Positions 37,701-52,015 of a stretch of 64,000 nt of DNA are shown one piece after another. The position numbers and the translations under genes were made by a program. The stretch is from assembly GCA_013397935.1 (NCBI GenBank), contig VZRN01000227.1, positions 260,114 through 324,113 of the forward strand. The letters are read 5' to 3'. The notes under the pieces are model-generated. The model saw only the letters and a program-made list of their open reading frames with translations, made no database searches and was not told the DNA's origin. The DNA is from Dasyornis broadbenti. Its lineage: Eukaryota; Chordata; Aves; Passeriformes; Dasyornithidae. Position 1 is the first letter of the stretch; each line of letters opens with the position of its first letter.

Positions 37701-40700
37701 AAACAGATATGCAGATAATTTTGATTTTTAGGCCTAAATGCAACAGTTCAGACTATTCAGGAATCAAATTAAGTTTCATGCTATCAGAACTCAAATGTGC
37801 CTCAAAATATTACCATGGCTCCACATTATCTTTTTCCTCCTTCCTTTACTTAAAATGAGCTGATTTAGCTCACATTTTAGAAGTCAATTCTTAGACTAAA
37901 GCCAAGCCTCAAAAGCAAATTGCAGACGTCTAGTAATAGTATTATAAAAGAAATTCTGACACAATATTTAGTGTTGTAGTATAAACAACGAATAATTATG
38001 GTATCATGAAGCATCATCGCTAAGGAAACCATATTTGTGATAGTTCTCATTCATTGTTCACTTTAGATCCTTATCAGAAATACATTATTTTGCAACACTT
38101 CTTGGAGTATCCTCTAAAATCCCTGTACATGGGATAAAACTGAAAATCTGAATACTTGTCTGATTTGATTGGATTTTTTTCCATATAAAAAGACTAATAA
38201 TAGGGTGAGATTCAAAGTGTCAAATATACATTACAGATATTCCATTTTCTCTCTTTATTTCCCCATCAATTCCTTTCTTTTCATTTCTAGGCATTAAAAG
38301 TGGTATAAAACAATCAGCAGTCAATGCAGTATGTCTCTAGTCTTGCTTTAGCTCACAAAGCAGGCCTGATAAATTGGCTATGATTTCAGGTCTTTATACA
38401 GCTCTCATTATCTTTTTCTGCAACACAGGAGGTTTAGAAAAGCAACATCCGTCCTCTTGCGTATTGTACTGTAAACATAATATAAACCAGTTATATTAGC
38501 ACTTACCTATATAATTAGTGGAACAAAGATCTTAATAGAACAATTTAATTCAGAGCCTTCACACATTAAGCCAGAATTATGCCCTTTTCACTCTCAAGGA
38601 ATTGCTGAATTCTAAAACCAACCCACATACTTCCTATAAAAATAATGTGGCAATGAGTCAACAGTGAAAAAAAAAAAAGTAATTGTGTTTTTCTTTAGAG
38701 TATTTATTTTATAAGCTTATAAATACACATATACAGGCATATACTCTTCATGCACATTAGTTATCATTCTTTCCTCCCAATCAGAACTTGAATTTGTACC
38801 AATCCTACATCCATGTCCCTTTACAATTACTACTTTAATCTCCTTTCTTTCTAAACTTTCTGAATCCACTGCTTACAACCCTTTTAAGCTTATTTGTCTG
38901 CCAGGTCCCTCTCAGATCATCTCATCTGCTTTCCCATCTACCTGTCTGTATCAGCTAAAGTTTCTGCTTAAGCATTTAAATCTGTATTCTGTCACGACTT
39001 TCCTAGATACTTAGCCATTTGTATCAAATGTATAACCTGTGCATTTTTGAATCTAGCCTGTGTTTCTGACAGATGAAAATTGTCCTCTGCCTTTATAATC
39101 TTTCCTCATGAGCTCAGAATCAACATAAATAATTTTCCTTTCTGAACTGCCTATTGACTTAAATAGTGTGATAACATGAACACCACATCTTATTTATAAG
39201 GCAGGTTCTTAACCTACACATCAGAACTCTAATAATTTATCACATTAAACATGCTAGTGGTACAATATTATCTTTGCAGTTTAAATTCCTTAATATTTGC
39301 ATATTGTATCCAGCCTGCAGTCAAAACTCACCATAACTTCCATCCTTTTTCTCAAGCTATTTCAACTTTATTTTATTAATTTCTGACAGACATGATTTTT
39401 CCTCACTCATATCCATCCATAATGTTTCTCAGTGTGTCTTAGCTCACTGTTATGGTGATAATGTCCCTTTCTTTGTACTCCTGTTATGCTGCTCTTCTTT
39501 CCTAATGGCATCAAATTTAAGTATTTCTCTCCAGTTTCAAGGCCCTTTCTGATGATCTCCACCATATCATCATTTATTTTAGAATGCTGATGATCAGTGA
39601 TGCTAATCTCATGTCCACTTACTATTAAATTTTCCAGCTTTCAATTCAGCTTTCTCCTCTGTGGCTCTGCAGGCTGAGCAGAATCCCTGTGAGCATTTGC
39701 TGTCACCTTGCTACCCTCCCTCAAATACAGCTTTCCGTAACTCCTGTAAGAAAACTTGACAATGAGCAGACTGCCATGATGTTAAGAATACTTTTCATGC
39801 ATCCCTATATGACTGGATTTTCCCGTCTTTTGCTCTTTTCTTGCTGTCCTGTTTAATGTGTAGATGTAATCACTTTAAGTAATGGTGGTGTCTTTCTTTC
39901 CTGCTTCTATATGTGTAATTTACTGCAGTGCGCAAGTGCCATGATGAGACCAATAATACTCAAATGAACATACTATCATTTTGTTGGTACTTTGCCTTTG
40001 GGTAGTTCTGCTGTTAATTCTGTTCTAAAATTGTCATGCTATGAATCCATTAAGGTTGTTGAGGAAGACTCGATTTTTGGAATGTTTCTTGAGCAGTCAG
40101 GAAACCTCCATGAAACATGACAAAAATGGTCAAAAAAGCAAGCTCCGGATTAAGGCAATGCATGAAGTGTAGGCATAGCCCACACTGTCTTGACTCATTT
40201 CTTATTATGTTTAATGAATCGCTTGTCAGTTATCTATGTGAACCACGAATTCTATATCTGAAAAGTAGGAATCTTAAAACCAAAGGCTTTGAGTAATACT
40301 AGCTGAAACAATCACCTGGATATTCTGTTAGCAGATATTCCATCCTACCAGAGGCAAAAAATAGTCATGACTATGTCACACTCCCACATCAATTCCTTTC
40401 AGCAAGTCTGCCATTTGTAAGTGAACATCATTTTGGGGATTGAATGCTCTTCTACAGAAGAGAAAAATCAGAGCACTGTGCAATGGTGCTCAGCCATTTT
40501 GTACCTGGGCTTTGTTGTTGCCACCTTTTTCAATTTTGCCAAGACTCGAACATCTCTGCAGCTGTATGAAGCCAAAAGCTGTATGCCAGAGTACACTGAG
40601 AATCAGAAGGAAAGGGTGAAAAAGGAAAGGAAATAAGAAATAAACCCACTGCTGTTCATTTGTTAATGCACAGCAGCAATGACAAGGTTTACCAGGTAAC

Positions 40701-41607
40701 AGTGTTACTTCAGTACTATCAGCAGTTGTACTTTTTGTAAATGCAAGAGAAGCCAGAAAATCGAATAATGACTGCAAGAAGAAAAAAGTAGGAAGCCTCA
40801 GTGTGCTCCTCTTTCTATGTTTCTGCATGTAATCCATGAAATATATTTCATAAGAGGAGGTAGAGTGCTATTGAGCAGGTTGCCTTTTCCATGCTTTGGA
40901 AAATTGTATTTGACAGATATTGAAGGGGAATCATCTGCAGTTGGTTGTTTTGGCCTTCTACATGTAGCTGACATCACTTTATTAATTTGGGGTTTTTTAA
41001 AATAAAAAAGTGAACTTCTGTTCACTAACTAATGAATAGTTCAAAAAGGCAAAAAGGGGCATAATTTATGTCATAAATGTAATATGTAATAAATCATGTC
41101 ATGGCTTCTTGCCTGCTCCAAGAAGACATATAGACTTTATTCTCTCCACAAACAAAATCATTTGCCATGTGATTTGAAAAATCACAAAATAGAGGAAATG
41201 AGAAATATTTTATATTGATTACCACTTCTTTTATAACCTTCAGATTCTTTTTTCATAGACTTCAATGGCTTCTAGTATTCCTGTATCCCAGCATCTCAAA
41301 AAATGTACTTTATTGTGTGTGTTTTTGCAACAGAGACAAGATATTAATGCCATTTTACAGACAAAGAACTTGGCCAGCCCCTATTCACTTCATGTAATAT
41401 TAACCTTCCTAATATGTAGCTGGATAGTCCTTGATAGGTACCTAGAGATGATGTATTTCAGTGATCCAAGGGTAGATATAGTGTAGACTCATAGAACACT
41501 TGCATGTTATTAATGTAACATCATTCTGTTTTTCAAAACAGTAGGAAGTTGTTAATAAATAAAACTAATGACTACAAAATGATAAATAAACTCTGCTGTG
41601 CCATTAT

Positions 41608-41627
41608 TGAACTATAATTATAGTTCA
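41608..41627. repeat. 20-bp perfect palindrome
   Basis: TGAACTATAA is followed directly by its reverse complement TTATAGTTCA, with no spacer. Confidence 0.95.
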
Positions 41628-41650
41628 CAACTATAGGGACAAATTATATG

Positions 41651-41670
41651 TTATTCTGTGATTCTGTGAA
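41651..41670 (+). repeat. possible CR1 terminal-repeat remnant
   Basis: TTATTCTGTGATTCTGTGA looks like the tandem octamer at CR1 3' ends, but no convincing CR1 body precedes it. It may be a tiny truncated copy or chance. Confidence 0.35.
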
Positions 41671-44512
41671 GACTATGAAGGCTTCCAATGACTCCTCACA
41701 AATATGTCCCTCTTTATGGAAAAGGGATAATCTGACCACTGCTAAAAAATACTGACACAAAATTTTGCATAAACCACTTCATAAACGTCATTATTTTTTC
41801 TGTTCATACTTTGTTGCTTCTTTTTTCTCAAACCCATACAAAACTTTTTGCTGTTTTTTTTTTAAATTTTCCTAATCAAGATCCTCATTAATTTTGCTAT
41901 TTTTAGTAGTGTAATAATATTGATTCCATTCCGATGGTGCAGCACTGCTGTTTGCATTTGCAAAGTATGTGAGTCACACTTCTATACCAGACTGACATAT
42001 TTCAGTAAGCATGTGAGACACCCTGTTTCCAAAAACGAGTCAGGATGATCCTATTACTTCTCAATCTCCCTGAATTTCAGTTTTTAACTTTGTCCTGGCA
42101 CAATGACTCAAAATGAGATCTAGAACAAATACATCCACTTTAAAACTGTAGCCTGGCTGTTGTTGACAATGTAGTATTGAATAAATGTAGTCGTTTTCTG
42201 CTTCCCTCTGGTGCTTTCATCCTGAGTTCACAGAATTGTCAGTCTTTACACACAACAGCTGCACGCAAGCAGTGACAAGGAGAGACTTCAGTGGCTACAA
42301 GTGCTTCTGCTTCCCATTATACTATCTCATCATATTGTGCATTTTTGCAAAGTCACAGTGCAAGTGCATCCAAATCAGATGTTGTCTCAGTTACAGCACA
42401 GGCTCTGAAAGAACCACCAGTTCAGGGACAGACTTCTGACACAATTACATAGCATTGTTCAGGAATGTACACTGTTATCTATCTAATTATCCTCCCTCCT
42501 TTCCTGTCTTTGATTCTCCTTTCACCTCCAAATCAGGACCCACAACACCTTTTCAGATACAACACTGGAAAAATTTACTGTGTGAACATATAAAACAATG
42601 AAAATCTGAATGAGCAACTTTCAGTAATCATAAATCACATGTAAGGTGGCTATGAAATGAAAATTAAGTACAATACAGCAGTACTGAGAAGTGCTAAGTT
42701 CTGCATATACCCAGCAAAAAGAAATTACAGTCTGTGAGAACAATACATCAAACTTTCTGGCATACGGACATATATATGATTGTCTGACGCTGTATGTTCT
42801 GGATTAGTGTATTTATGATTTGGAGGAGCTATACTAAGATCAAAAATTTCCATCCTGCATAGTAATTCCTCAGGAACAAACACAGTAAAAGGTATTTCTG
42901 TTGATGTTTATAAAAGCATTAAATTCAGTTATCAAGTCTTATGCTGTGTAAGAGGCGCTCAACTTTTCAAGAAAAGAAATAAAGAGCTATCTCTTGTTGG
43001 AGGTATGTTAAATTGATACAAGCCATCTATCAGGAGCAATTGTGCTGATTCATGTTGTAAAAATTGTTTCAATGAATGCCCACCAGAAAATGTAGAAGTA
43101 TGACATTAGTGCATCAAATTTAGCTTTGTCATTGCCTTATCTGCAGGGTAGAGAGCTTTGCACACATCTCCCAGGAGAGAAAAATATCCAGTTAAACCCC
43201 CTTCAAAAAACCCCTTCATTTATAACTTGCAAACAAAATTTCAGTTGAAGAAAGAATTATTTCAGAATTTTCTTTTCAGCATTTCTCTACACTCTACACA
43301 GACAGAGTGCACTGCAGTTCTATAAAACAGCCATTGTGCCAACTTATCTAATCACAGCTACATGAAAAGAAGCTCTGAAATTTATTTAGATCACATAGTG
43401 AACATGATCCCTGAATAAGGAAAATGTGTAATTGCATAGCTCAGGGGCAGATTCGGGTGTGCACGGTGACCCAGAAAGTCACATTTCAGTCCCCTGCTTC
43501 CTCCTTGCAGTGGGAGCAGCCAGAGCCAGGCATGCACCAGGTGTACTGAGATGCCCTCCTGACAGCCCAGCTGCTGTGAGGAGAGTGCTGGGGGTCAGAG
43601 ACACAGCAGTCTCTCATTTCTGCCTCATTTAGGCTTCCTCCATTAGCTCACATAGGTGCAGCAGACTGGGGAAACAGACCCCATCTACAAAGGCACTGAA
43701 GCAAAAAAATTCAGCCCTTAGCATTGTGTGTTTGCATATCTAAGAAGAAGCGGGACATTTCCATGCCATTAGATGATCCCTACTCCTTGCGCGGCCGATT
43801 CCTCATGCGCTACTCACTGAAGCCGGGAACACTTTCAATCCTGACACTCACTGTTTTTTCAAGAACTGTTACTGCACTGAGTGTCTCAGAAAAGGATGGG
43901 CTGAGGTGGCGGGGAGATGATAATCTACAGAATACAGAATGGAGCAGAGTCACAGCTTGTTTTCCCCCTGCTAACAGGGCATATGACCAGGAAATCTAAC
44001 ACAATGCGCAGTTTCTTTCTCTGCAGTTAGTTTTTCCTCAAGGCAGAGAAAAAAAAAAAATCTCCTTATTATAAAATTATACTACTGACACCATAACTAA
44101 GATTGAAAAAGTCTTTTACTGTTGTAAGTGACTACAAATAAGGTTCATTATTCGTTTTGAATAGCTATTCAAAATGCAGTATCAAAAAGATATTAACTCT
44201 TTGGGGAATAATTGCTTTGCTCACCTGAAAATATACTGGGCCTAAACCTTTCCTGGCTCACGGAGTTCAATTTAAATTGAGATAAACACATCCTTCACAG
44301 GTCTCACACAACACAGAAGGAAGCAGCAGAAGGAAAGGCTAATGGGGATCTTACTGGTCCTTACAGCAACATAATGGCAAAGTATGAAGGGGATGGAGCT
44401 ACTCTTGTGGTGGTGCACAGTAAAATAAAGACAGGCCCAATAGATCCAAGTTCCAGACCCAGAATTTTCACTTCTCATAATGAAGGTAATCAAAAGAGGA
44501 GATTTCTCAGAG

Positions 44513-44672
44513 ATGCGGGATCCTTATTGTTGAAGATACTAAAAACTGATTAGAGAAAGTTTTGAGCAACCTTACTAAGGCTGAAGTTCACTCATATATT
44601 CGGGTGGGAGAATTTTCATGTGACATCTGGAGGTGCCTTCCAACACGAATTATTCTGTGATTCTGTGATTTT
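44513..44672 (+). mobile_element. CR1 LINE 3' tail
   Basis: Plus-oriented CR1 tail: GTTGAAGATACTAAAAACTG, TTTTGAGCAACCTT, CATCTGGAGGTGCCTTCCAA and the terminal ATTCTGTGATTCTGTGATTTT. It ends about 35 bp before the LTR at 44707. Confidence 0.82.
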
Positions 44673-44706
44673 AGCAGGGATATTGGTCTGTTTTGCTATT
44701 GACTCA

Positions 44707-45290
44707 TGTGTGTTTGCATTGCATTTACAAGGGCACGTTTTGGTAGTGGGGGGGCTACAGGGGTGGCTTCTGTGAGAAGCTGCCAGAAGCTTTCCCCATG
44801 TCCAGCAGAGCCAATGCCAGCTGGCTCCAAGATGGACCTGGCCAAGGCTGGGCCCATCAGAAATGATGGCAAAGCCTCTGTGATAACATATTTAAGAGGG
44901 GGAAAAAAATAAAAATACAGCACAGATGTAATTGTGGCCAGAGAAGAGCAGAGTAAGAACGTGAGAGGAACAGCTCTGCAGACACCAAGGTCAGTGCAGA
45001 AGGAGGGGTAGGAGGTGCTCCAGGTGCTGGAGATGAGATTTCCCTGCAGACCTTGGTGCAGCCCGTGGAGATCCACAGGGATGCAGAGGTCCACCTGCAG
45101 CCCCTGGAAGAGGAGGGAGCAGGTTTGCTGGTAGGACTTGTGACCCTGTGGGGGACCCACGCTGCAGCAGCCTGTCCTTGAAGGATTGGCCCCGTGGAAG
45201 AGTGGCCCACGGGGCAGCAGTCTGGGGAGGACTCCTGCCTGTGGGATGGACTCACAGTGCAGCAGGTCACAGAGAGCTGCTGCCCCATAC
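44707..45290 (+). mobile_element. second LTR of the same family, 3'-truncated or diverged
   Basis: This shares the LTR landmarks of the 21.0-21.9 kb copy, in the opposite orientation. It has a TG start near 44707, the GGTGGCTTCTGTGAGAAGCTGC block, the GGCTCCAAGATGGACCTGGC block, the TATA-like CATATTTAAGAGGGGG near 44888-44903 and the GCAGACACCAAGGTCAGTG block. The related end with the polyadenylation region and GGTCAACCC terminus is not seen, so it is truncated or replaced after about 45290. The long antisense frame over it (44696-45292) reflects lack of stops in GC-rich LTR DNA and has no protein resemblance. Confidence 0.72.
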
Positions 45291-46214
45291 ATGGCAGAAT
45301 GCCCAGGTGATGGACACAGTCAACTAACTCGTCTTTATAACCCCTCAGTTCTCACTGAGTCAGATGGACGCGAACAATAAAAGGTGCTGCATTTCTCCGC
45401 CATTTATGTGGTGTCCATCAGAAACACGATGCTTTACAATTCAAAGAAAAGGAAAGAAGAAACTAGACAGAGAAAGAATGTCGTGATAGAAATTCTGCCC
45501 ATGTCTAACAAGACAATCTCTTACCCTCTTTTCATCTGTGGTCTCATTTTCAAAACTGCATCAAATCTAATGAAATAAGAAACTCATATAAAGACAGAAT
45601 ACATAAATGTAATCCAAGGTGAACAAAACATCCAAGACTTAGCAGGGGTGTTGATCAAAACTGCAGTAGTTATGGTATTTTCTCAATGAAGAAGACAGAA
45701 GTTTCTCTTGTATACTAACTCAAGGCTTAAAAGGAATTCTAATAGCAACTAAAGGGGGCTTTTTGTTCATTCCTTTTTCCTTTATTTCATTTTAGTAGAC
45801 AGATTAATCCTCTACAGGGGATACTCCAGTTTCTCATTTTAAAACTACAACTGGGGCAGACCCCCCTCTCAAGTTAAGAATCAGCCAAAAGGAAAATTAC
45901 ATTTCCTTTAATTTAGCTACAGGTTCTTTGATTAACTCTCACAATGTAATTTGTGTATGAGCATGTTTTCATATGAATGTCTGTTTTTCGTAAAAAATTA
46001 CTACGAGCATATCTTAGCATCAGCTTTCTAGTTAATATTCTTTCACTCATTAACAATAAATAGCTTTTTTATTTTTGCAGGCACTTGATGTGAACTACTG
46101 CTCAGGCTGTTCTGATTATTTATAATTGCATTATTCATTATTAGGATGTTGCTATAAAGCACTTTGTTGTGACATTGAAAATCTGCTAATACGTATGTAT
46201 TACATGAAAAATAA

Positions 46215-46830
46215 AAGTTCCAGAGGGCAGACTTTGGCCTGTTTAGCAGTTCAGTTGACAGAATCCCTGGGGAGGCAGTCCTGAAGGGCAAAGGAGTCCA
46301 GGAAGGCTGCACATTCTTCAAGAAGGAAATCTTAAAGACACAGGAGCAGGTCATCCAAATGTGCCAAAAGATGAGCTGGCGGGGAAACCCACCTGTCAGA
46401 GCAGAGAGATTTGGCCAGAACTCAGGGTAAAAAAGGAGACTTTAGGAAGGAGTAGGCAGCTCAGAGGGACTACAAGGATATTGTGAAGTTATGAAAAAAG
46501 AAAATTAGAAGGGCCAAAGCCCAACTAGAACTTAATCTGGCTACTGCTGTAAAAGACAATAAAAATATTTCTATAAATGCATTAGCAACAAAAGGATGAC
46601 TAAGGAGAACCTCCATCCTTTATTAGATGCAGGGGAAAACACAGTGACAACGGCCGAGGAAAAGGCTGAGGTACTTAGCAACATCTTTCCCTCAGTCTTT
46701 GTTAGTAAGACCAGTTGTGTGCCAGTTATACTGAGCTGGTACTTCTGAGCTGGAAGACAGAGATGGGGAGAAGACTGAAGTCCCCATAATCCAAGGATAA
46801 ACAGTCAGCAACCTGCCACACCATGTACAG
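46215..46830 (+). mobile_element. CR1 LINE ORF2 linker fragment
   Basis: This is plus-oriented sequence resembling CR1 ORF2 between the endonuclease and RT domains. The frame gives AELELNLATA-like text near 46520 (as QLELNLATAVKDNKN), then NKRMTKENLHPLLD and EEKAEVLSNIFPSVF. It has stops and no RT follows. It is a different part of the element from most other copies here. Confidence 0.75.
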
Positions 46831-49800
46831 AGGTTTTAGCTTGTTTCAGACAACATCCAGCAGTCATTTGACTGTTGTCTAAATAATTCAGCTGGAGTTC
46901 AGCTGTGCATAGCAATATGGTACAGCACCTATTCCCTATTAATAGAGAGTGATAACATAGTTATTCACCACAGGGTGAGCAGTCCACGAGCTAGAATAGA
47001 AGTGTAATGTAGAGCAGAACAGGTGGAGGTGAAGTGCAGATGCCCGATGCTGTAATCACAAATCACAGTGGTCAGTGGCTAGTCACCTAGTCAGGTGAAA
47101 TGATCGTCAAGGATAACAAAGAGAACAGAAAAAATAGGTAAGACAGAATTGGAAACCAATGAAGAAAGACCAAGTGAGACAATCTGTCTCAAAGCAGCTT
47201 GGTAATTAGCTAATTGCATTTATCACAAGTACTACGTTTAGGTAAGTGCGAAGAATATACACAAATACTCTTTGCTAAGCAATGTATATATGTAAGAACT
47301 GATAAAGACATCAGAGATCTATGAAGAAACTTGGTTTAAAACTTCACTGAAAATATGATTTTAGATTTTTAGGCTCATTTCTATATATATATATCTATGT
47401 CTTGTTTCATTTGAAGTATGGCATTTTTGAGCTATTGGAAGACAGAGGAATTTGTCTGCCTGTTTTGTGTTTTATTTTCATTAAAAACTTTAATTATTTG
47501 CTACAGTATTCACAGAAATTTTATTCCTCTAGTTCAGAAATTAAGATTGTATTTTTTTGTGGGTTGACTTTTTTTTTTGGTGGCCATCCTAAGACTGATT
47601 ATGGAAGAAGCCCTGACATTTTTTAGGATATGGGTAGATATGGGTACTTTTTTTTTTTTTCTTGTTCTATATATTTGAATAAGTTTTTCACTCTACAGTA
47701 AAAGAGTTTGCAGTAACTTTGACTGTCATGGCACCAGATATATGAGTATCTTTCACACTGCTTAGGAAACGTAATAACACATGATACAGAAACACACACA
47801 TTTTGTTTTCTACGATTCCATCATTTACATCTATAATTTTATTGCTCCCAAGCTCAATAATATTAGCTGTTCAAAAAGCAGCTTGATATTTAGTTTTAAG
47901 CATTTGAATGTTCCAGTTTTCCACACAAACATTAGCCAGCTGTACTACCTCAACGGCATCACCTGAAGGTGAATTTCAGCAGTTAACAACGGAGAACACG
48001 GGAGCTGTTTCCTGGGAGGAAACTATGTGATTCAGCTTGAAAATCAGAATGAAATATTGCCTCCCCACAAAAACTAGGTTTTCACTTTATGTTGCCATTA
48101 GTTTTAAAAACAATTTATTAGTTTTGTGGTAGTTTTTCAATCAGGAATTAAAGATTGATTACTTCCCGGTGTTTGTTTTTGCTGAAATCTCTTCTCTTAC
48201 GTAGCTTATCTTTAAACTCTAAGACCTACTGTCACCTAGGATAAATTACCACAGTCCTACCACACTGAATGCAATTGGACAAACTATCCAAGAGAAATTT
48301 GGGCCAGAGAGTTTTTACAGACAGGTTTTATATCACTGTATTTGAGAGCCATCGCCATATTTTTTACTTTGCAGTGTATAATATTTGACACTGAACAAAA
48401 CAAAGCCAAATTCATCCAGGATCCTACCTCTTACACTATGCAACACCAGCTGCTTCATAAGAAGGCCAAAAGGCAGTTGCTATATACTACACTCTCTATC
48501 AGTTTTATCACACTCCCTTACATTCAGATACTGGCTTATAATCTGTCATGATTATCTTCTTTTTAATAGTCCTTTGGCTCTACTCAAGAGTATAACTCAA
48601 GATACTGATACTCATCACAGTCTCCAATTGATAATTGAGGTATGCTACATTTATGCCTTCAGCAATATCCCATAAGTGTAATTTTCATGGTATAATTCAA
48701 AACCATATACAAAATTCTTCAAGTGTTTTTAAATGGCCACCTTTCTATGGCTGTTTCAATCTAGAATATCTATAGATCTATAAATCTACCATATCTTTGT
48801 CCATATGCACTCAAATGGAGAAAGAGAACTCCTGGTCTCTAGTAACAACAGCTTTATTTATTCTCTTTATTAGGTAGCTTCTTTATTTCCTCTGATTAAT
48901 TTCAAAGGCACTGAATAAAATCTACAGCTATCTGTCCCTGGGTATTCACTTGGTAGCTTCCTTTCCCTCTAGTGATAATCCCATAGTTACAACATTTTAC
49001 ATTTGCCAGCATCTGGATTCATCCCACTAGGCATTTTCTGAGCCTAGGACTCTGCTCCTTAAATGTTTTCTTTGGGTACTTTAAAATAGTGTTCCAAGTA
49101 ATTTTCCATATCAGTTTTTGATGCCTAAATCCCCTATCTTAGTAGCACTTTTGTAATCCTACCAAACAAAAATAAGAGTTTGATATCCTTCTTTTGGTCT
49201 CCTTTCCCTAAATTTATAGAAGTCTTGTTGATTATTAAAATTCTACCACTGAGCGAACCTTCTGCCCTCTGCATTTTAAGCAGTTAGAATTAAGTGTCAG
49301 TTTGCACTTTGTATCTGTTTCATTAGAAGAAAAATGTAGCGACACTTTGTTGCTAAAGATCAAAACCAAGTGTTAGATCTAATTTGAAAAGGACAACCGA
49401 CAGCAAGAAAAAGATAAATTAAATGTCTTATTAATTTTACTAGCACCAGGTAGTGACTTGCAGTGTTCACTATTAACCAAATATAAGCATTATATTAACC
49501 TGTATGCATGTAAAGTTGAGAGGAGTTAAAGCAGTTAGGAAAAAACTCCAGAAGTTAAAGTCTTCATTGATCTGTTTAACCCAAAGTCATCCATCATTTA
49601 GTAATTAAAGAATTAAATATGTTACTAGTCATTGAAAAATGCAATAGTGCAAAATTACATACATGAAAATATCCTAATCTGCAAATAAAGAATATTTCAG
49701 GCAGTCTCTGGCATACATTTCCCCAGTTTGTCTTCTACCAGGCAGACTTTGTCACCATGTTCAGAGACATACACTTTCCTTTATAAAAAGGCAAAATACT

Positions 49801-51479
49801 GTGTTCCCATCATTAAAGCTAAAATATCTTCGCAAAAGATCTTCACTTCCAGTACAACTTCTTTGTACTTTTTCAGTTGTTTCTCTGCGTATGAGCAGTG
49901 GCTAACAATGGCTCTACTATCACTCAGCACTGGAATGAAAAAATCAATTGCTTATAGGCCGCTACTATTTTTCCTTCCTTCAAGCTGTGTCATAGTCCAT
50001 AAAGAAATAATCCATCACTGCAATATATTTTCTTCACAGCTGTGACAATAAATTCCTCATTTTGTTCTCATCTTATCCCAGGTAGCTCCACTGCCTTTGC
50101 TGAGGTTACTCCTGATTTTCACCACTATCAGGGAAAGCTGAATCAGGCTGAAGAAACAGCCACTGCCATGTGCACTCTATGAAGTGTATCTATGAATCAC
50201 GAAGTATTTTAAAAGCTTTGCACCCCTTATTTTATTAACTGAAAAACAGTTCATCTAGGATTTAATGTTCAGCCCCAAACGGTCCTCTTAATTCAGAAGA
50301 AGACATGCACATACATTAGTCATGCATTAAAAAGCTTTCCCATTTGTAGTGCTGATATTAACTCATTGCATACTGTGATTTATTTTGATTGATGTGAGCT
50401 GCTCTAAATTTCTTCTCATACAAACCAGTGGCAGACCAAACCTAATCCTATGACAGAAAGATTATGCTACATAAAATATAAACAGGGATAAGAAAATTCA
50501 CCATAAATATTTATGTGTTTGTACTTGCAGTTTTCTATTTTCATAAATCCACTATGTCTCACCAGAGTTCTTTAATACACTATTTTAATTTCAAACACCC
50601 TATTTGAAAATTCAAGTATATGTATGATTCAAAGTAAGGCCAAGCTAAATTCATAGATTGTCATTTATAATACAATAATCCATGTGGAGAAAGGAGAGGT
50701 AGTAAGAAGATACACACTTCTATTTAGATGAGACTAGGATTTTAGTGTTTTAAGAGATAACACTGACCATCATCATGTGAAGCTCAATACTCACTTGCCA
50801 AACGTACTGCAAACTTCAATGGTCTGAAGAATGAGGAATCAATATATAAGTCCTTGCATTTTCATGATCATTTATGGTAACTAAATGCAAACCCAGTGCA
50901 GAGTGTTCTAATTCAGACCAATAATATTTCACCTAACAGTTATACTATTTTGCCCAGAAAGTAAGCTAGTCTGCCTTGCAAAACGGACTGTACCAATATT
51001 GCTCACAACCAGTACGAGCTCAATGTGCCCAGCACAGTAAAGTCCTCTCCTTGTGCTTAGATTGTAGGATACTGGAGGCAAAGGTGTTTGCCCAGGGCCC
51101 AGAAACACCATCCCAAACACTTTCAGGAGAAAACATCTCAGCAAGTTTTGCCAAAGGTGACTCTGAGTACCCCGAGCTGCTGGAAATGCAGAAAGCAAAT
51201 TCTCTAGTTATTCCAGGCTGGTACATGAATTTGCTTCTCCTGCCCAGGTTATGAAAATTCTGACGGCTATGGAAAAGAAGGTACCAAGATGGTGGCAAAC
51301 ATCTCTCTCACTTACAGGAGCATTATTAGCTAGAAGATGAGAAGAAGTCAAAGGGAATAAGGGAGTAGGGGATAATCCCAAATAGCTAAACTATTAGCAA
51401 TTGTGGATTCATAGGATCTCATAGGATCAGAGTGTTGGTTTGGGGGGTTCATGTTTTGGTTTGTTTTTTTTTTTTTTTT

Positions 51480-51521
51480 NNNNNNNNNNNNNNNNNNNNN
51501 NNNNNNNNNNNNNNNNNNNNN
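51480..51521. other. assembly gap (42 N)
   Basis: An N run that starts directly after a poly-T tract. Sequence is missing or unresolved here and the true length is unknown. Confidence 0.99.
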
Positions 51522-52015
51522 TTTGGAAGAATCTTATTAACTGAAGTTAAAGCAAAAAAAAAACCTTTCAAAGCAATTGCTTGATACTAAAAAAAGAAAA
51601 AAAATACAAGACTAATAAAAATAAAGGTATTTGAAGATAACAATATACACTTGGATTTTTGTTTTGCTGCCTGATTTCTGAGCCAGTGCAGTGTTTGAGG
51701 TCACAAACTCTTTTCTAGAATGGAGGAGGACAGAAATTTCCTTTTTCATGTTTTCTTTTTGAACAGAAAGGACTGCTAAGAGCTTCACAAAACCACCTGG
51801 CTCTTCAAGCAAGAGACTTAAGGAAGAAAACACTAACCACTGTTAGCTTTGAAATAAAGTCACACGGTTTTGCAGAATGGGGTGAGATGAATTGCTACGA
51901 AGTCAAGAAAAAAACGGATTTAAAACCAGCAAGCTAAAATGAGAACTGACTGTTTAAGAGCTCAAAACAGCCTCGGAGGAGGCCCATCTTGCTATGCCAT
52001 GTAGCTAGTTGTGGC

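Larger units (their letters stand above)
37701..44512. other. intron with a pyrimidine-biased segment
   Basis: No gene is recognised. From about 38.76 to 39.85 kb the plus strand is noticeably rich in C and T. A small CpG cluster (GCGCGGCCG and neighbours) sits near 43.79-43.83 kb without a recognisable product. Confidence 0.5.

Noticed and set aside
44696..45292. 198-codon and 143-codon minus-strand frames
   Set aside because: Both are antisense to a recognisable LTR with GC-rich repeats. No protein-family features.
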